The notes beneath the pieces were generated by a model. The model worked only from the letters and a program-made list of their open reading frames with translations. It did no database searches and was not told where the DNA came from. Position numbers and translations under genes: made by a program. Shown piece after piece: positions 11,601-22,456 of a DNA stretch of 64,000 nucleotides. The stretch comes from Gnomoniopsis sp. IMI 355080 (taxonomy: Eukaryota; Ascomycota; Sordariomycetes; Diaporthales; Gnomoniaceae). The stretch spans positions 248,001 through 312,000 of the forward strand of contig JAPEVC010000001.1 in assembly GCA_027946555.1 (NCBI GenBank). The letters run 5' to 3'. Position 1 is the first letter of the stretch, and every line of letters starts with the position of its first letter.

Positions 11601-14040
11601 CGTGACATCTAGCCGGCAAGCATAATACAAATATCTATTACTTGCTGGCTGGCTACCCTCGGACGGTCTCAGCCCCTGCAAAGCTCGAGGATTTCCTATT
11701 TGCAACAACGCACAATCCACTCGAAATTGGCTGCGTTGCAGGATCCATTGCAACGCATCGCAGTAACAGTGACACAATAGCAACATCCAAAAGTATGCCC
11801 GCCAGTCCGCCAGTCTGAGTCACGACGCGGCGAGGACCCGACAATACGGTGAAGCCCTACCTATAATGTGACCTGGATATTGCCCAACAAGCGCTTATTT
11901 CCATCTCGCCTGGGCCAATACTGTCTCTTTACAGCCCTGCTTCCTCTCGCCATCGGAGATATCGCTTTGCCTTGTCACAATTCGTGGAAGCGAGCCTTGT
12001 GAAATTCATCATGCCATACCATAGTAGCCCATTTTTTTGCTTGGTTGGTTGATGGGCGATCTTACCCAAATGAAAATGTTGCACAATAACCGACAGGTTC
12101 TTGGCTCCGGAACTTTTGATACACAGAGCAACGCGTCCCCGGGTGCTTCATGTTGCAACGCGGCCGTTGCGACTTGACAGGCGCTAAAATAAAATAAAAA
12201 TAAGGCCACCAACATGTCCATGGCGCTAAAAGAAGTACTACGCAGCGAATCCTACAGTGGCATGTTACGGTGTCGCGTGCGAGGCTGTTCCTGGACTGGC
12301 CAGGCCAGCGTGCTGCCAAAATCCTAGAAATCCAATTTGGAAGTGGCTCCCCCGGGCGCAGCCGGAAGGACAGCCGTCCTCAGGTTTATGAGTTTGCGGC
12401 GGTCAAACCTGGACCTTGTCCCCCAGTCCAAACTCTGACAAGAGACACACTTGTTTAAATATGCGTCCTGGCGTCTTGTACTGTTCTGGAACGGTCCAAA
12501 CGGCTTGTAAGACATCTCCCCGGTTCTCTCAACTCGGAACGAAGCAAATAGAACAAGTCCCGGGTATTGATTGGAGGTAGCATCCACATTAAGATGTGGC
12601 GCGTTCATTAAACTCATCCATGGTGAAGTGTGGCGTGGGCCCGCCTTTGGAGAGGTGCGCGGGAGCGAGAGAGAGAGAGACAAAGGGCTAGTGAGTTCAA
12701 GGTTGATGAAGTGGGTAAGATTTGTTTCCTCTTCAATGCCCTGAACTGCTCTCCCGTGTCCCCCGGATTCGACCGGATTCGGGGCGCTGTGGACCTGGCA
12801 TTGTCTCAAACTCGGTTTAGCAGTAGTTCGAGGTAGAGCAGGTCATCCATCGTCTTGGGCGATTACCATGTACGGTATTAGGGTGTTTGTCAGACAGTGC
12901 TGAGACTTCTTTCTCAGCTACGTCTTTGTCTCTTTACAAATCACATGAGGGAAAGGGCCCGGTTGGAAGGTTTCGAGAAGCGCCCAGAAAGTCATCACCT
13001 TCAAGCACTATTAGGCAGGTAAAGTAGGCTGTACTTTCGTTCATTTCGCAATCTGGGTCAGCAGATTTTGGACTTAGATGCAGCTGTTGCGTAAGCCTAT
13101 AGCTGAGATCCTGATATTGTGTTCTGTGTTCTACTACGCAATACATATGTAAGCGAGTTGGGGAAAGGATTGCAGAGAAACGTCAGAGAAGGACTAAGAT
13201 TGGTTTGAATGTCCAATCGCGAGTTGGGCGGTCTTCCTCCGGGAGTCTGACTGGTCTTACGTGGGCCCATCATCATGTACCTGATGCAATGCCCTCTATC
13301 TCGCATTCGCACTTGGCTACGGATGATTGATGTCCGGGAGGACACAAATATTGCTGCTTCTAGATCTAGCAGGACCTCACTTCGAGCAGGCTCCATGCGG
13401 TGTTTCGTCCAGGCTCCTCTCAAGTCGTGGCGAGGCGCTAGAAAGGGGAGTGGGAGCCCACCCTCAGCCCACTGAAAAGCCGTAAAGGGTTGTTCCCTGC
13501 TTTTCGGACAGCCCCTAAAGCGCGGAACATATCGAAGTTTCCTGCCTCCAGAGACGTCACCTCACCAGATTTGTCCCTGACCAAGCGGACAAGTATCCCG
13601 GGCTCACCCCTGCCGATTATCTCCAAATAGAGACGGGGGACGGTACTTCCCCCCCAAACGAATACTCAGCAGTACTTACCCTCAGACTCTCAATGCTCAT
13701 GTAGATCTTGGACGTGTGTCACCGGCTCATCGGTTCGATGAGGACATTATAATCAGCACTTGTACAGCCTTGAATACTTGGTCATTGAATTGGAGGAGGA
13801 ACAATCCGCGGCAGATCCTGATCTGCAGCCCTTTCGCCTTCTTGCCGATGCAACAAGCTTCTCACTGTATCGGCTACATGGACATTGTCGAAGCAGGTTC
13901 CAACTAATCTGCTGAGCACTTTGCGCTGCTCGCTCCTGCCAATGTCAGGAAGAGAGGGTGCCTCGGGTACCTGTCGCTTGCCCACGGCCACGGGTATGTA
14001 CTACCTGTGTCCAGTTAGCCTAGCTGCTCAATTACCGGGT
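5691..14040. other. gene-poor region, no supported gene
   Basis: Open frames here are short (the longest about 195 codons, on the minus strand at 10,236-10,823) and lack recognisable domains, and several overlap equally open frames on the other strand. Visible structures are an inverted repeat at 10,065-10,157, a duplicated GAGCTGAGCGCCT word at about 11,023-11,051, A-rich tracts near 9,861-9,883 and a short GA run near 12,667. I see no tRNA, no transposase and no splice-consistent gene. Confidence 0.55.
10065..10157. repeat. 93-bp imperfect inverted repeat (MITE-like hairpin)
   Basis: The ends are perfect 9-base inverted copies, AATTGTAAG at the left and CTTACAATT at the right. Inside them a second pair, GGCTCGGG at 10,073-10,080 and CCCGAGCC at 10,135-10,142, and a third, GGCCTCT against AGAGGCC, continue the palindrome. 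The arms differ in length by about 12 bases. This architecture fits a small non-autonomous DNA element or a stem-loop RNA. No target-site duplication was established and no second copy was noticed in the window. Confidence 0.45.
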
Positions 14041-16271
14041 TTCTCCTGGCCGTCTTCAGTCCACTTACACTGAAATGAGCAAAGCGAGGAGGGTTTGGCG
14101 CAAGGCACGGCCTGCCAGGCTTGCCTGTCTATACGCGGTAAGACTTAGTACCGCGCAGTACTGGAGTACCTACGTCTTTGCAAGGTGCAGCATCCCCTCC
14201 CCATGTCATCCCGTCTTCATTCCCACATCATCCGCATCTGCATCTTCCCCCAGTTTTCGAAAACAGATTGACGCCCACCTGCGACCTGCAGACGTGCACC
14301 TGCACCTGCCAATGCACCTCAGCCCAGTGCCACCAACGTCCGTTCGTACTTTGTACCCAGGTACGGGTGACATTGTACCAGAGACTCTCGGTACCTGCCC
14401 ACCTCAATCAATACCACATCAGAGCGAAAGTATTCGGCACGTTACCCCCGACTATCTGCGAATGCCAGCTAAGCTACAGCACTGAACCCTGCCAGCTTGC
14501 ACCTCCATGTCTTGTCCTCACCCGCCTGAGCTTTTGGCTGCCGTCCTACTCACTCCTCGTCCATCCATCCCCGGGCTTCTCTTCGCGTTGCGGCGCGTGC
14601 CATCGTCTTCCCTGTCGCCAACAAATTTCCCGGCCATGCCACGAGTCTCCTGCTATCCATGTCGCTGATGTGCACAGCTAGCATCACCCACTTGAAAGAA
14701 AAACGGCCACTACCTTGCACCCCTGGTCGCCCATACCCAACTTTTCCTTACCACCACCTATCCTACCTGCACCCACCCTCGTCACTTCCTCCCCCCTACT
14801 ACTTTTACCCTCACCCTCCCACACACACGCACACTCCTTGACCTTTGTCTACATCTTCGAACTGGTCCTTTGCTTCAATTCAAAACTTTGCGTTTTCGTA
14901 CGCTTGCGATTTGACCCACATCCCCGTCAGGGCAGAGTCTTCTCCAACATTCTATCGTCGACTTGCACTGCGACCTTCGACACTATTACTCACGCTGGAC
15001 GATTCACAACTCCTATATTTCGCTGGAGAGCAACCACTGCAAATTTGGGTTTTCACTTGTTTTTTCTTCTTCTGAAGACGATTGTCATAGCTTCGTTGTC
15101 ACTACCGCGAACATTGCAAAGCCGCAGAGACTTCAAGCAGAGGACCCGGTGCACAAAAGCCCACTTTGCGCCCAGTGTCCACTTTGCATTGAACTTGCGC
15201 CTGGCCGCGGCAAAGTCTCCTTATTGCGCCGAGTCATATTTGCGAACCTTGGGCGCATAGCAAAGTTTTGAGACTTTCTTAAACACCTTGAGGTAAACGA
15301 GGCTCCTCGCCGTGCGTATGCGTTTGCCCGGTATTGCGCTATTAGGCTTTTGTGAGGGACGCACGGCAGCAGCAGAAGAAGAAGAAACAGCAGCAGAAAA
15401 ACATCACGGTGCAGGGGATTGGTTGAGATCCAACAAGAGCTAGGGCACCATAATTTCGGGACTGCCACCTAGGAAGACGACAACACAGAACAAGAAAGGG
15501 AACGACGAGGCTCGGCTCGCGCGCATCCAACCACAAATTTCGGACGCAAGGAGACGTACCTGGCTGTGTGCTTTGCTCGGTCTGCACCGAACTTGTCGAC
15601 ACCTCGGTGGACGTCGGCCCCCATCCCGACTCGTGACCTCGCAGACGCAGACCTGCAGCAGCGATCTGTGTGGAACTCGCAGCTGTCAACCCGCGACTGA
15701 TACCGAATTGGTCCGCCTGCAGGATCGCCTGCCACATCACGATTGCATCCCTAGGCGATTAGGTATTGCTACGTACGCCCCATAAAGGTTTCCTGCACCT
15801 CCAGCTTCTGACCTGGCTCTCATCCCACGCCCTCAACGACGCATAACGGGCTGCTGGTGCAACTTCCCCTCCTCTTGTGTACAAAGTAGCTGTACACTAC
15901 AACTACCCAGCTGGTTCCTGACTGTATACCCTCCTGGTACCTGACCTGCAGCGAGCCGCACCCTGGACTGAAGCCTGGATCTATCGGTTGCGCCAAACAT
16001 CCAGCTGGCTGACGACGAGGTCACTTGGCCACCTGCATCCTCTATCCCGGAAGAAGGTCCCATAGTATTTGACTCTCACGATTCCTCCTGGGGAAGATCA
16101 ATTCAGATCCCATTCTTCCCCGCATTTCCTATTCAAGAAGGACGAACAGTGTCATAAATAAATTGCGACCTGAAAATGCGGCCGTTGACCAGCTCCTCGT
16201 CGATATAGTCGTCAGTCACCTTCTAGAAAGTCTGGGGATCTTTCTGTTCAAATCCTTTCTGGACCACCTTT
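14041..16271 (+). promoter_or_regulatory. probable promoter and long pyrimidine-rich leader of the PLC gene
   Basis: No gene is supported between 14,041 and the PLC start. Much of 14,700-14,840 is strongly C/T-rich on the + strand (many CCACC and CTCAC words), typical of fungal promoters near transcription starts, and CT-rich blocks recur up to the start codon. No clear TATA box was seen. A short upstream ORF lies at 16,176-16,208. The extent of the leader and any introns in it cannot be fixed without transcript data. Confidence 0.4.
16176..16208 (+). promoter_or_regulatory. upstream ORF in PLC leader (10 codons)
   Basis: An ATG at 16,176 opens a ten-codon frame ending at TAG 16,206-16,208, 63 bases before the PLC start at 16,272. 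If the transcript starts upstream, scanning ribosomes would meet it first. It would matter only if it lies in the mature leader, which is not shown. Confidence 0.4.
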
Positions 16272-19200
16272 ATGGAGAAAGCCTACCGGCCGGATCTTCA
16301 TATCACCTCGACCACCATGACGTCCACGACATCTTCCTCACCCCACGACACCACCACATCTCCCTCACTGTCCCAAGAGGACGTGTCGAGGCGCTCAGAG
16401 GCTGTACCACTGAGGCGCCCGCGTCCCAGTGACGTCCAGACCACCAACCTACTACAGGGCCACGTCTCTTCCGCCCCTACTTCAGCCATCACCACTTCAT
16501 CAATGGCGTCTAGTTCGCAACAGACCTCGCCCATCATGTCCCCAGGGCCTGAGGTCCTTACCACCAACAGTTCTATACAACCATCGCCCGAGCCAATACG
16601 CGGCAGGGGCTCCGAAATCACCACTCTCCCCTCCATGGAACCGCTGCCTGAGCCCATCATCTCACGCAAGACTAGCACAAATTCACTTCCTCACAGCATA
16701 AGGAGTGAGCAGTCCAATCAGAATGAGACCAGGCAGAAGGGCGGTATCATCAGAAGGATTTCTACTAGGGTGAAGACGGAGGGCTCACGGTTCATTTCCC
16801 GCCGCACGTCTTCAACTCACCCTGTTAGCCGCGATACCAGCGTTGGCCCGGCTGTAATGCGTCGGGGTAGGAGTGATAGCGGTGTCACTGCTGGAGTCGA
16901 CAATGGCTGTGCCATTGCAGTCGCCTCCGAGAGTGACGACGAGGCTGCGCCCGTTAGGGAACAGATGGTTTATTCTCTGCCCATCACCGAAGGAGAACCC
17001 ATGCGGGACTTTTCCCCGACTGGTGCGCCCTCCATAGCCGCTACCTCCACTCTCTCGGACATTCACATTGGACCAATCGCTCCACCAGTGCTGACACAGG
17101 GCACCTCCATCTCCAAAGTCTCCACCAAGCGGAGAAAGCGCATCAACTTGGCCCTGGACCAAGAGGCCGGCAAAATATTCTGGGATAAGAACCGACCTTC
17201 CAAATGTGTGTACATTGACGACATCAAAGAAATTCGCAAGTCTCCGGACGTTCGTCAGTACCGTATGGACTGTGGGGTCTCCGAGTTCGAGGAGTCGCGT
17301 TTCTTCACCATTCTCTATGCGGTACCGGACAGAAAGCAGAAGACCATGCACCTCATCGCGGACAACGAGGAGCAATTCGAGTGGTGGGTGGACACTCTGG
17401 ATGCACTGTCAAAGCACCGACAAGAACTCATGACCTCTCTGATGGCTTTCAACGACCGAGCTATCAAGGTCTACTGGCGCAAGGAAATGAACAGGCTCTA
17501 TCCTGAAAACCCACCCATTGAAGAGGAAATTCCCTTTGCTGGTGTTGAGCGGGTCTGCCGCAACTTGCACATTCATGTCTCTGCGGATACCCTCAAGCTC
17601 CGGTTCGACCAGGCAGACAAGTCAAATACTGGCACACTGCACTACGGCGAATTCCAGGAGTTCGTTCGCTTGATGGCTCAAAGGGATGACGTTCGTGCCG
17701 TGTACCACAAGACTAGCTCTGGCCACGAAGACGGACTCAGCTTCGAAGACTTCATTCGTTTTTTGAGGGACGTCCAGCACGAGGACGTTACGGATCTTGC
17801 TGCCAAGGAGGCCATCTTCAACCAGTTCAGCCGCGGATATTCCAAAATTGACACTGAGGACGGTGCCTCAGAGAAGCCGCACATGTCTGAGGGCGCTCTT
17901 GCGAGATACCTCACCTCAATTCATAACACTCCGATTGAGCCAGTACCTCAGAACTGCGAGCTCACTCGACCGGTGAACGAATACTACATCTCCAGTTCAC
18001 ACAATACTTATCTCACTGGCCGACAAGTTGCCGACATCTCCAGTATCGAAGGCTATATCTCGGCGCTGATGCGAGGTTGTCGGTGTGTCGAGGTTGACTG
18101 CTGGGATGGTCCCGACAACCAGCCTGTTGTCACTCACGGAAAGACTCTAACATCTCAGATACAATTTCGTGAGGCCATCGCTGCGATCAACAAATACGCC
18201 TTTGTGAAATCTCAGTATCCTTTGTGGGTGTCACTCGAAGTCCACTGCAACCCTACACAGCAGGAGATCATGGCCAATATTATGAAAGACATCTTTGGCG
18301 ATAAACTTGTCACCGAAAAGTTTGGGGAAGACGACAACCAACTTCCCTCTCCTGAGCAATTGAAGGGTCGGATCCTCGTCAAGTGCAAATCGCCGAACCT
18401 CAACGAGCCAAAGAGCTCGGAACCAATCGTGACAAGACGCCGTGGGAACAGCTTGACGTCGCCTTTCTCCCGACCCACTGCAGCACCGGAAACGTCTATT
18501 CCCAACAGCCCTCTCCTCAGCCCTAACTACCCGGGCAATCGACGTGACAGCAACCGTCGTGTCAACACCATCAACGAAGGAGAGATTTCCGACGTGCAGG
18601 ATGGGCTCAGTAGCAGCTCGAGCGAAGACAGCGGTGCAGAAAAGCCTGGTGGTCGATCTAAGCAGAGTAAGATCACCAAAGTGCTTGGCGATCTGGGTGT
18701 CTACTGCCTTGGCATTAAGTTTCGCGGCTTTGACGATGCGGAGTGCAGAGCCTTTAATCACATCCTGTCTTTCAAGGAGCGAACCTTCCACAACAACAGC
18801 TCGACCAGGGCCAGCAAGGACGCCCTTTTCCGTCACAATATGCGCTACCTCATGCGTGTATACCCAGGCCAGCACCGCATCACGTCCAACAACTTCGATC
18901 CAATGACTTACTGGAGACGTGGCGTCCAGATGGCCGCCCTGAACTGGCAGACCTTTGATCTAGGTATGCAGTTTAACCAGGCCATGTTTGCGGGCGGCAA
19001 GGACGGATCCGGCTACGTATTGAAGCCTCGTTCTTTCAGAGAGATACAGATGGTTTCAGAGGAGTTGGCCACCAAGCGAGAACGCAAGACCGTGAGCTTT
19101 ACAATCGATGTGATTTCGGCGCAGCAGCTCATGCGCCCCAGCAATCTGGGTGAGCGCCGGACTGTGGACCCTTACATCGAGGTCGAGGTCTTTTCGGCCG

Positions 19201-19697
19201 ATGACAAACGTGACAAACAGGATGCCACCGGACAGCCACTGCGCCGGCCGCTGAAGAAGCGTACCCAGGTCATCAGGGAGAACGGCTTCAATCCTGTATT
19301 TAACAGGAGTTTCTCGTTCGACCTCCGAACCAAGTATCCTGATCTTGTTTTCGTTCGATGGTCCGTGAAGCTTTCCGACGGCGGCAACTACAATGACCGG
19401 TCACCTGCCGTCGCCACGTACACAGCTAAGCTCACGAGTCTCAAGCAGGGCTATCGGACCCTACCCTTGTTGGACCATAACGGTGACCGCTATCTTTTTT
19501 CGACCTTATTTTGTCACATCAAGGTCGAGCCCATGACCACAGTGTTTGTTGACTACGAGACCGAGGGCGAGAACTCGAACAAGCTTAAGAGCCTCGGTCG
19601 GACGGTTTTCAACCGCAAAGACCAGAGCCCCAAGACCAGCATAGACAAGGAAACGCTGGTGCCATCGCCTTATTCATCTCAGGACTTCAGTAAATAA
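16272..19697 (+). CDS. PLC1: phosphoinositide-specific phospholipase C (delta type)
   Basis: Intronless, 1,141 residues. The enzyme hydrolyses PIP2 to IP3 and diacylglycerol at membranes under calcium control. A long Ser/Thr/Pro-rich N-terminus (about 1-275) precedes a PH-like domain (about 285-380), then EF-hand-like segments (about 440-520, including DKSNTGTLHYGEF). The catalytic X box starts near residue 570 with SSSHNTYLTG and carries the second histidine in THGKT near 621. A Ser-rich linker of roughly 90 residues separates X from the Y box (about 810-930, including FRGFDDAECRAFNHI), and a C2 domain follows (about 940-1,090, with DPYIEVEVF). Both catalytic histidines are present. The first ATG of the frame is used; a second Met 15 codons in is possible. 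The gene is longer than yeast Plc1 because of its disordered N-terminus, as is usual in filamentous fungi. Confidence 0.95.
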   Translation: MEKAYRPDLHITSTTMTSTTSSSPHDTTTSPSLSQEDVSRRSEAVPLRRPRPSDVQTTNLLQGHVSSAPTSAITTSSMASSSQQTSPIMSPGPEVLTTNSSIQPSPEPIRGRGSEITTLPSMEPLPEPIISRKTSTNSLPHSIRSEQSNQNETRQKGGIIRRISTRVKTEGSRFISRRTSSTHPVSRDTSVGPAVMRRGRSDSGVTAGVDNGCAIAVASESDDEAAPVREQMVYSLPITEGEPMRDFSPTGAPSIAATSTLSDIHIGPIAPPVLTQGTSISKVSTKRRKRINLALDQEAGKIFWDKNRPSKCVYIDDIKEIRKSPDVRQYRMDCGVSEFEESRFFTILYAVPDRKQKTMHLIADNEEQFEWWVDTLDALSKHRQELMTSLMAFNDRAIKVYWRKEMNRLYPENPPIEEEIPFAGVERVCRNLHIHVSADTLKLRFDQADKSNTGTLHYGEFQEFVRLMAQRDDVRAVYHKTSSGHEDGLSFEDFIRFLRDVQHEDVTDLAAKEAIFNQFSRGYSKIDTEDGASEKPHMSEGALARYLTSIHNTPIEPVPQNCELTRPVNEYYISSSHNTYLTGRQVADISSIEGYISALMRGCRCVEVDCWDGPDNQPVVTHGKTLTSQIQFREAIAAINKYAFVKSQYPLWVSLEVHCNPTQQEIMANIMKDIFGDKLVTEKFGEDDNQLPSPEQLKGRILVKCKSPNLNEPKSSEPIVTRRRGNSLTSPFSRPTAAPETSIPNSPLLSPNYPGNRRDSNRRVNTINEGEISDVQDGLSSSSSEDSGAEKPGGRSKQSKITKVLGDLGVYCLGIKFRGFDDAECRAFNHILSFKERTFHNNSSTRASKDALFRHNMRYLMRVYPGQHRITSNNFDPMTYWRRGVQMAALNWQTFDLGMQFNQAMFAGGKDGSGYVLKPRSFREIQMVSEELATKRERKTVSFTIDVISAQQLMRPSNLGERRTVDPYIEVEVFSADDKRDKQDATGQPLRRPLKKRTQVIRENGFNPVFNRSFSFDLRTKYPDLVFVRWSVKLSDGGNYNDRSPAVATYTAKLTSLKQGYRTLPLLDHNGDRYLFSTLFCHIKVEPMTTVFVDYETEGENSNKLKSLGRTVFNRKDQSPKTSIDKETLVPSPYSSQDFSK

Positions 19698-20985
19698 TGC
19701 GACGGGTTCTTATATTCGATGCATCAGTACCAAACTGTACCACTACAACACCGCAGCATTCGATTCATCAAAGCGGCATATGTGCTCATCCGGAGCGACT
19801 TCGTTTCAATTTGTGATACCAGGAGCTTGATGCCCTGAGTATTTCACGCATTTGGACCTCGATGGTCCTAATTAAGAAGCACCAGAAATGGAATTTGGGC
19901 CCTCTCAGGCAGATGATTCCACCCACAAATGAAGGCCAGATACCCCAGCATACAACACCAGGCGCATCGTGGAACATTATCAAATTGGGGGCTTTCTTTT
20001 CTGGTACAGGGATCTTGCATTGTCGGGTCGTCAAATATCTTCATTCAAACTTTTTTTTTCTTTCTTCCCTTTGTCGGATCATCATCAGAAATGGAGTATC
20101 TTTGGGGGCAAACGGCGAGACGGCAAACCAAAAAAACTTTGAATTGTGGGCAAGAGATATCCACTGTGTTGTATGCTTTCTTTGGATGGGAAACGGGAAA
20201 CCAAACAATACCTCTGCATTCATTGGGCGTTTTTCTGAGGGATTTCGTTTGGTCTTTCCAAGTATCAGCCTGTGTAAACCTCGACTGCATGTGAGGACAT
20301 GGGGGATCCGGATATGACAAGCTTAGCACCATCAGAGATGGTAGTTGAGAACGGGGGCATCTGGGCACAATGACTACACCATCTATTGAAATGAAATGAT
20401 ATAGATAAAAACTAGATTCCTTCTGCGGAGGGAACTATCTTTAATTCTTTGCATGTACTTAAACAGACCACGAGCTAATAATCCAAGTGAATAACACTAG
20501 ATCCTCAGGCGAAGGACCAAGCCGCTGTTGTCTCAGACTATGATACGATAATGAATCTTTAGGGCTTGAGAAGACAAGATGGATAATCGGTCGAGTCCTC
20601 GTGGCCTGCTGTGGGAACGACCAAGCGATGTGAAGGATCGGAAAATCGCGAGCAAGCGTCGATGCCATTCACCTAAAGTGGAGGATTAGAGTCCACTGAA
20701 GAGAGCCACAAGCACTCTACGATCCGACCAGTCTGGAAGACGCAAGCTCTCGGGATGCTCGCTATTATTCATTGTCACTGTTACGCAGATAGGTAAAATA
20801 TGCGACTTCGGAACTAAATTGCGGCCATGGCCATGGCTTGCGGCGTACTGCTTATATAAGCAGTCTTCTTTGATTTCTCACAAAAGCTTATATCTCACAT
20901 CTTTGTATTCCTCCTCGAATCTTGAGTTCTCGTGAGCCTTCCTGGGGACCATGAAGCACGATGTGAATTCTGTGCCTTCAGTACG
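19698..20985 (+). promoter_or_regulatory. intergenic: PLC 3' end and promoter of the RRM-like gene
   Basis: No gene supported. A 151-codon open frame at 19,862-20,317 has no coding character and probably lies in or beyond the PLC 3' UTR. The right part holds a TATA palindrome (20,848-20,863) and an upstream ORF (20,951-20,989), described separately. Confidence 0.5.
20848..20863 (+). promoter_or_regulatory. TATA box inside a perfect 16-bp palindrome
   Basis: CTGCTTATATAAGCAG is its own reverse complement and contains TATATAA. It lies 122 bases upstream of the ATG at 20,986, a suitable distance for a core promoter with a leader of about 90 bases. A second palindrome made of two overlapping CCATGG words sits just upstream at about 20,824-20,837. 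Confidence 0.6.
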
Positions 20986-20989
20986 ATGA
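20951..20989 (+). promoter_or_regulatory. upstream ORF overlapping the main start as ATGA
   Basis: ATG at 20,951 opens a 12-codon frame whose TGA stop (20,987-20,989) overlaps the main ATG (20,986-20,988) in the sequence ATGA. It lies downstream of the TATA palindrome, so it should be in the leader. Such overlaps allow termination-reinitiation or leaky scanning to set main-frame output. Confidence 0.55.
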
Positions 20990-22029
20990 AGAGATTGATG
21001 CCACTGACGGCAGGACGCAGTGTATTGGCTGTGAGACCGAGACGGTTCTCGTCGCCGCCGCCATGGGTCACTAGACGCAACTCATCCTCAATTCCAACTG
21101 CTATGGACAACACCGGCCTCGTCAACCTCACACAGAAATACACCATCTCCACCACCCCAGCAGCACCCGAAAAGCCTCACACTCGAAATAATGGCTGGGT
21201 GATTCCGCCGTTGTACGCCTCTACCGAGACCTTCATGGCGATTCCGCCGCTGCCCAAAGGGCGTCGTCGTCGTCCGCGACCCAAACGCGCCAGCCCCCTG
21301 CCGTACCACGAGATCCCGCGCACGCTCACGCACCATCCGCAGGAGAAATCCCCTTATGGCGTCGGCAATCGCTACCGCGGCGTGTACATCAACCATCTCG
21401 CGCCTGGGACCACACACGCCGACGTGACAGCCGGCATTGCGGCGACGGCGCCCGTAGGGCCCATCACGTCCGTGACGCTGCTGCGGCCACCGCCGGACCA
21501 GGAGCGCGCGTTTGGAAAACTTCGTGCGCATGTGGTCTTTGGCCGCTATCAAGCCACGCGCAAGCTCGTCAAAGCGGCGCGGGAGGATGGTGTATTCAAG
21601 GTGAACGGCACGGCGGTGGCGGGGGTCAGTACAGACAAGAGCGTTGCGTACCACTGGAACAGCGCGCGGCGGATTGACTCTCGCGTCTTGCTCATGCGAG
21701 CAAAACCCGGCACGCCGGGCTTCACCGAGAGCGCGCTACGGGCCGCGATGGAGGCAGACGAGGAGGCCATGCAGGCTGCGGGCCCGCTGGGGGCGCGGAG
21801 CGAGCCTGTCGTGAGCTACGAGGTGGACGAGGGTGATGTTACGATGGAGTGGCGGTTTTTCTCGCATGTGCAGGCGATGGCGATGAGGAGGGCGGTGCAG
21901 AGGGCGTGCGGCGGGCGGCTGGCAATTTACAAGGGCTGGGATCCGTGCTGGGTGGATGAGGCGAAGGGCCAGGTACCTGAGAGATTGAATCGAGAGCAGG
22001 CGTGGAGGAACGCGTGGGGCACAGGCTAG
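20986..22029 (+). CDS. putative mitochondrial protein with two RRM-like domains
   Basis: Single exon, 347 residues; not assigned to a named family. The first 40 residues are rich in Arg, Ser, Leu and Ala without acidic residues (MKRLMPLTAGRSVL, then RPRRFSS), typical of a mitochondrial presequence. About residues 125-215 look like a degenerate RRM: an opening strand VYINHLAPGTTHADV and a later strand LRAHVVFGRYQATRKLV. A second RRM-like unit at about 230-330 runs from SRVLLMRAKPGTPGF through VTMEWRFFSHVQAMAMRRAV to LAIYKGWDPCW. RNA binding in mitochondria is therefore an inference. A GTG 54 bases upstream is in frame but the ATG at 20,986 is the first true start. The start overlaps an upstream ORF stop. 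It converges on the PFA3-type gene, 427 bp away. Confidence 0.75.
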   Translation: MKRLMPLTAGRSVLAVRPRRFSSPPPWVTRRNSSSIPTAMDNTGLVNLTQKYTISTTPAAPEKPHTRNNGWVIPPLYASTETFMAIPPLPKGRRRRPRPKRASPLPYHEIPRTLTHHPQEKSPYGVGNRYRGVYINHLAPGTTHADVTAGIAATAPVGPITSVTLLRPPPDQERAFGKLRAHVVFGRYQATRKLVKAAREDGVFKVNGTAVAGVSTDKSVAYHWNSARRIDSRVLLMRAKPGTPGFTESALRAAMEADEEAMQAAGPLGARSEPVVSYEVDEGDVTMEWRFFSHVQAMAMRRAVQRACGGRLAIYKGWDPCWVDEAKGQVPERLNREQAWRNAWGTG

Positions 22030-22456
22030 CAAATGAGATCTATGGTTCAAGGAAGTGAATGAATGGTCATGGCAGACCTCCCTTCTGAACTACTCACCGG
22101 GTTACTGTTGGCTTCACACACCTTACAAACTGTGTTACATTGTAGGAGCGGAACACTATATAGGCTTTGCAACGAGGAGCCCAGCACTGTATTTTAAGAC
22201 CCGAAAGAGAACCGCAAGCAATAGCCGATTTGACTTGTCCCAAAGTTAAATTATGCTCTAGCGGTAGTAAGCCCAGTAGTACGAAAGGATTGTAGATAGA
22301 CAGAACGCCACGCCATGCAGATCAAGATAATTAGCCCATGACGAAGAGCGCCTCCAAGCAATAAGCCTAACCAAAGCCATCAAACCAAGGAGCTGAATCC
22401 AACATGTCTCTTTGCTGTTTTTGAGGCTTCCAGTGGTTGCCCGACCCAAGCCTCTT
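22030..22456. other. intergenic between convergent genes
   Basis: Space of 427 bases between two 3' ends; presumably both 3' UTRs. No gene or RNA seen. Confidence 0.6.

Noticed and set aside
12765..12790. GGTCGAATCC-like tRNA B-box word on the minus strand
   Set aside because: One base short of a B box, and no matching acceptor stem or A box nearby.
18231..18875. 214-codon frame antisense to PLC
   Set aside because: Mirror of the high-GC3 PLC coding frame; no domain.
19862..20317. 151-codon + frame after PLC
   Set aside because: Low coding character, homopolymer-driven residues, starts in the probable 3' UTR.
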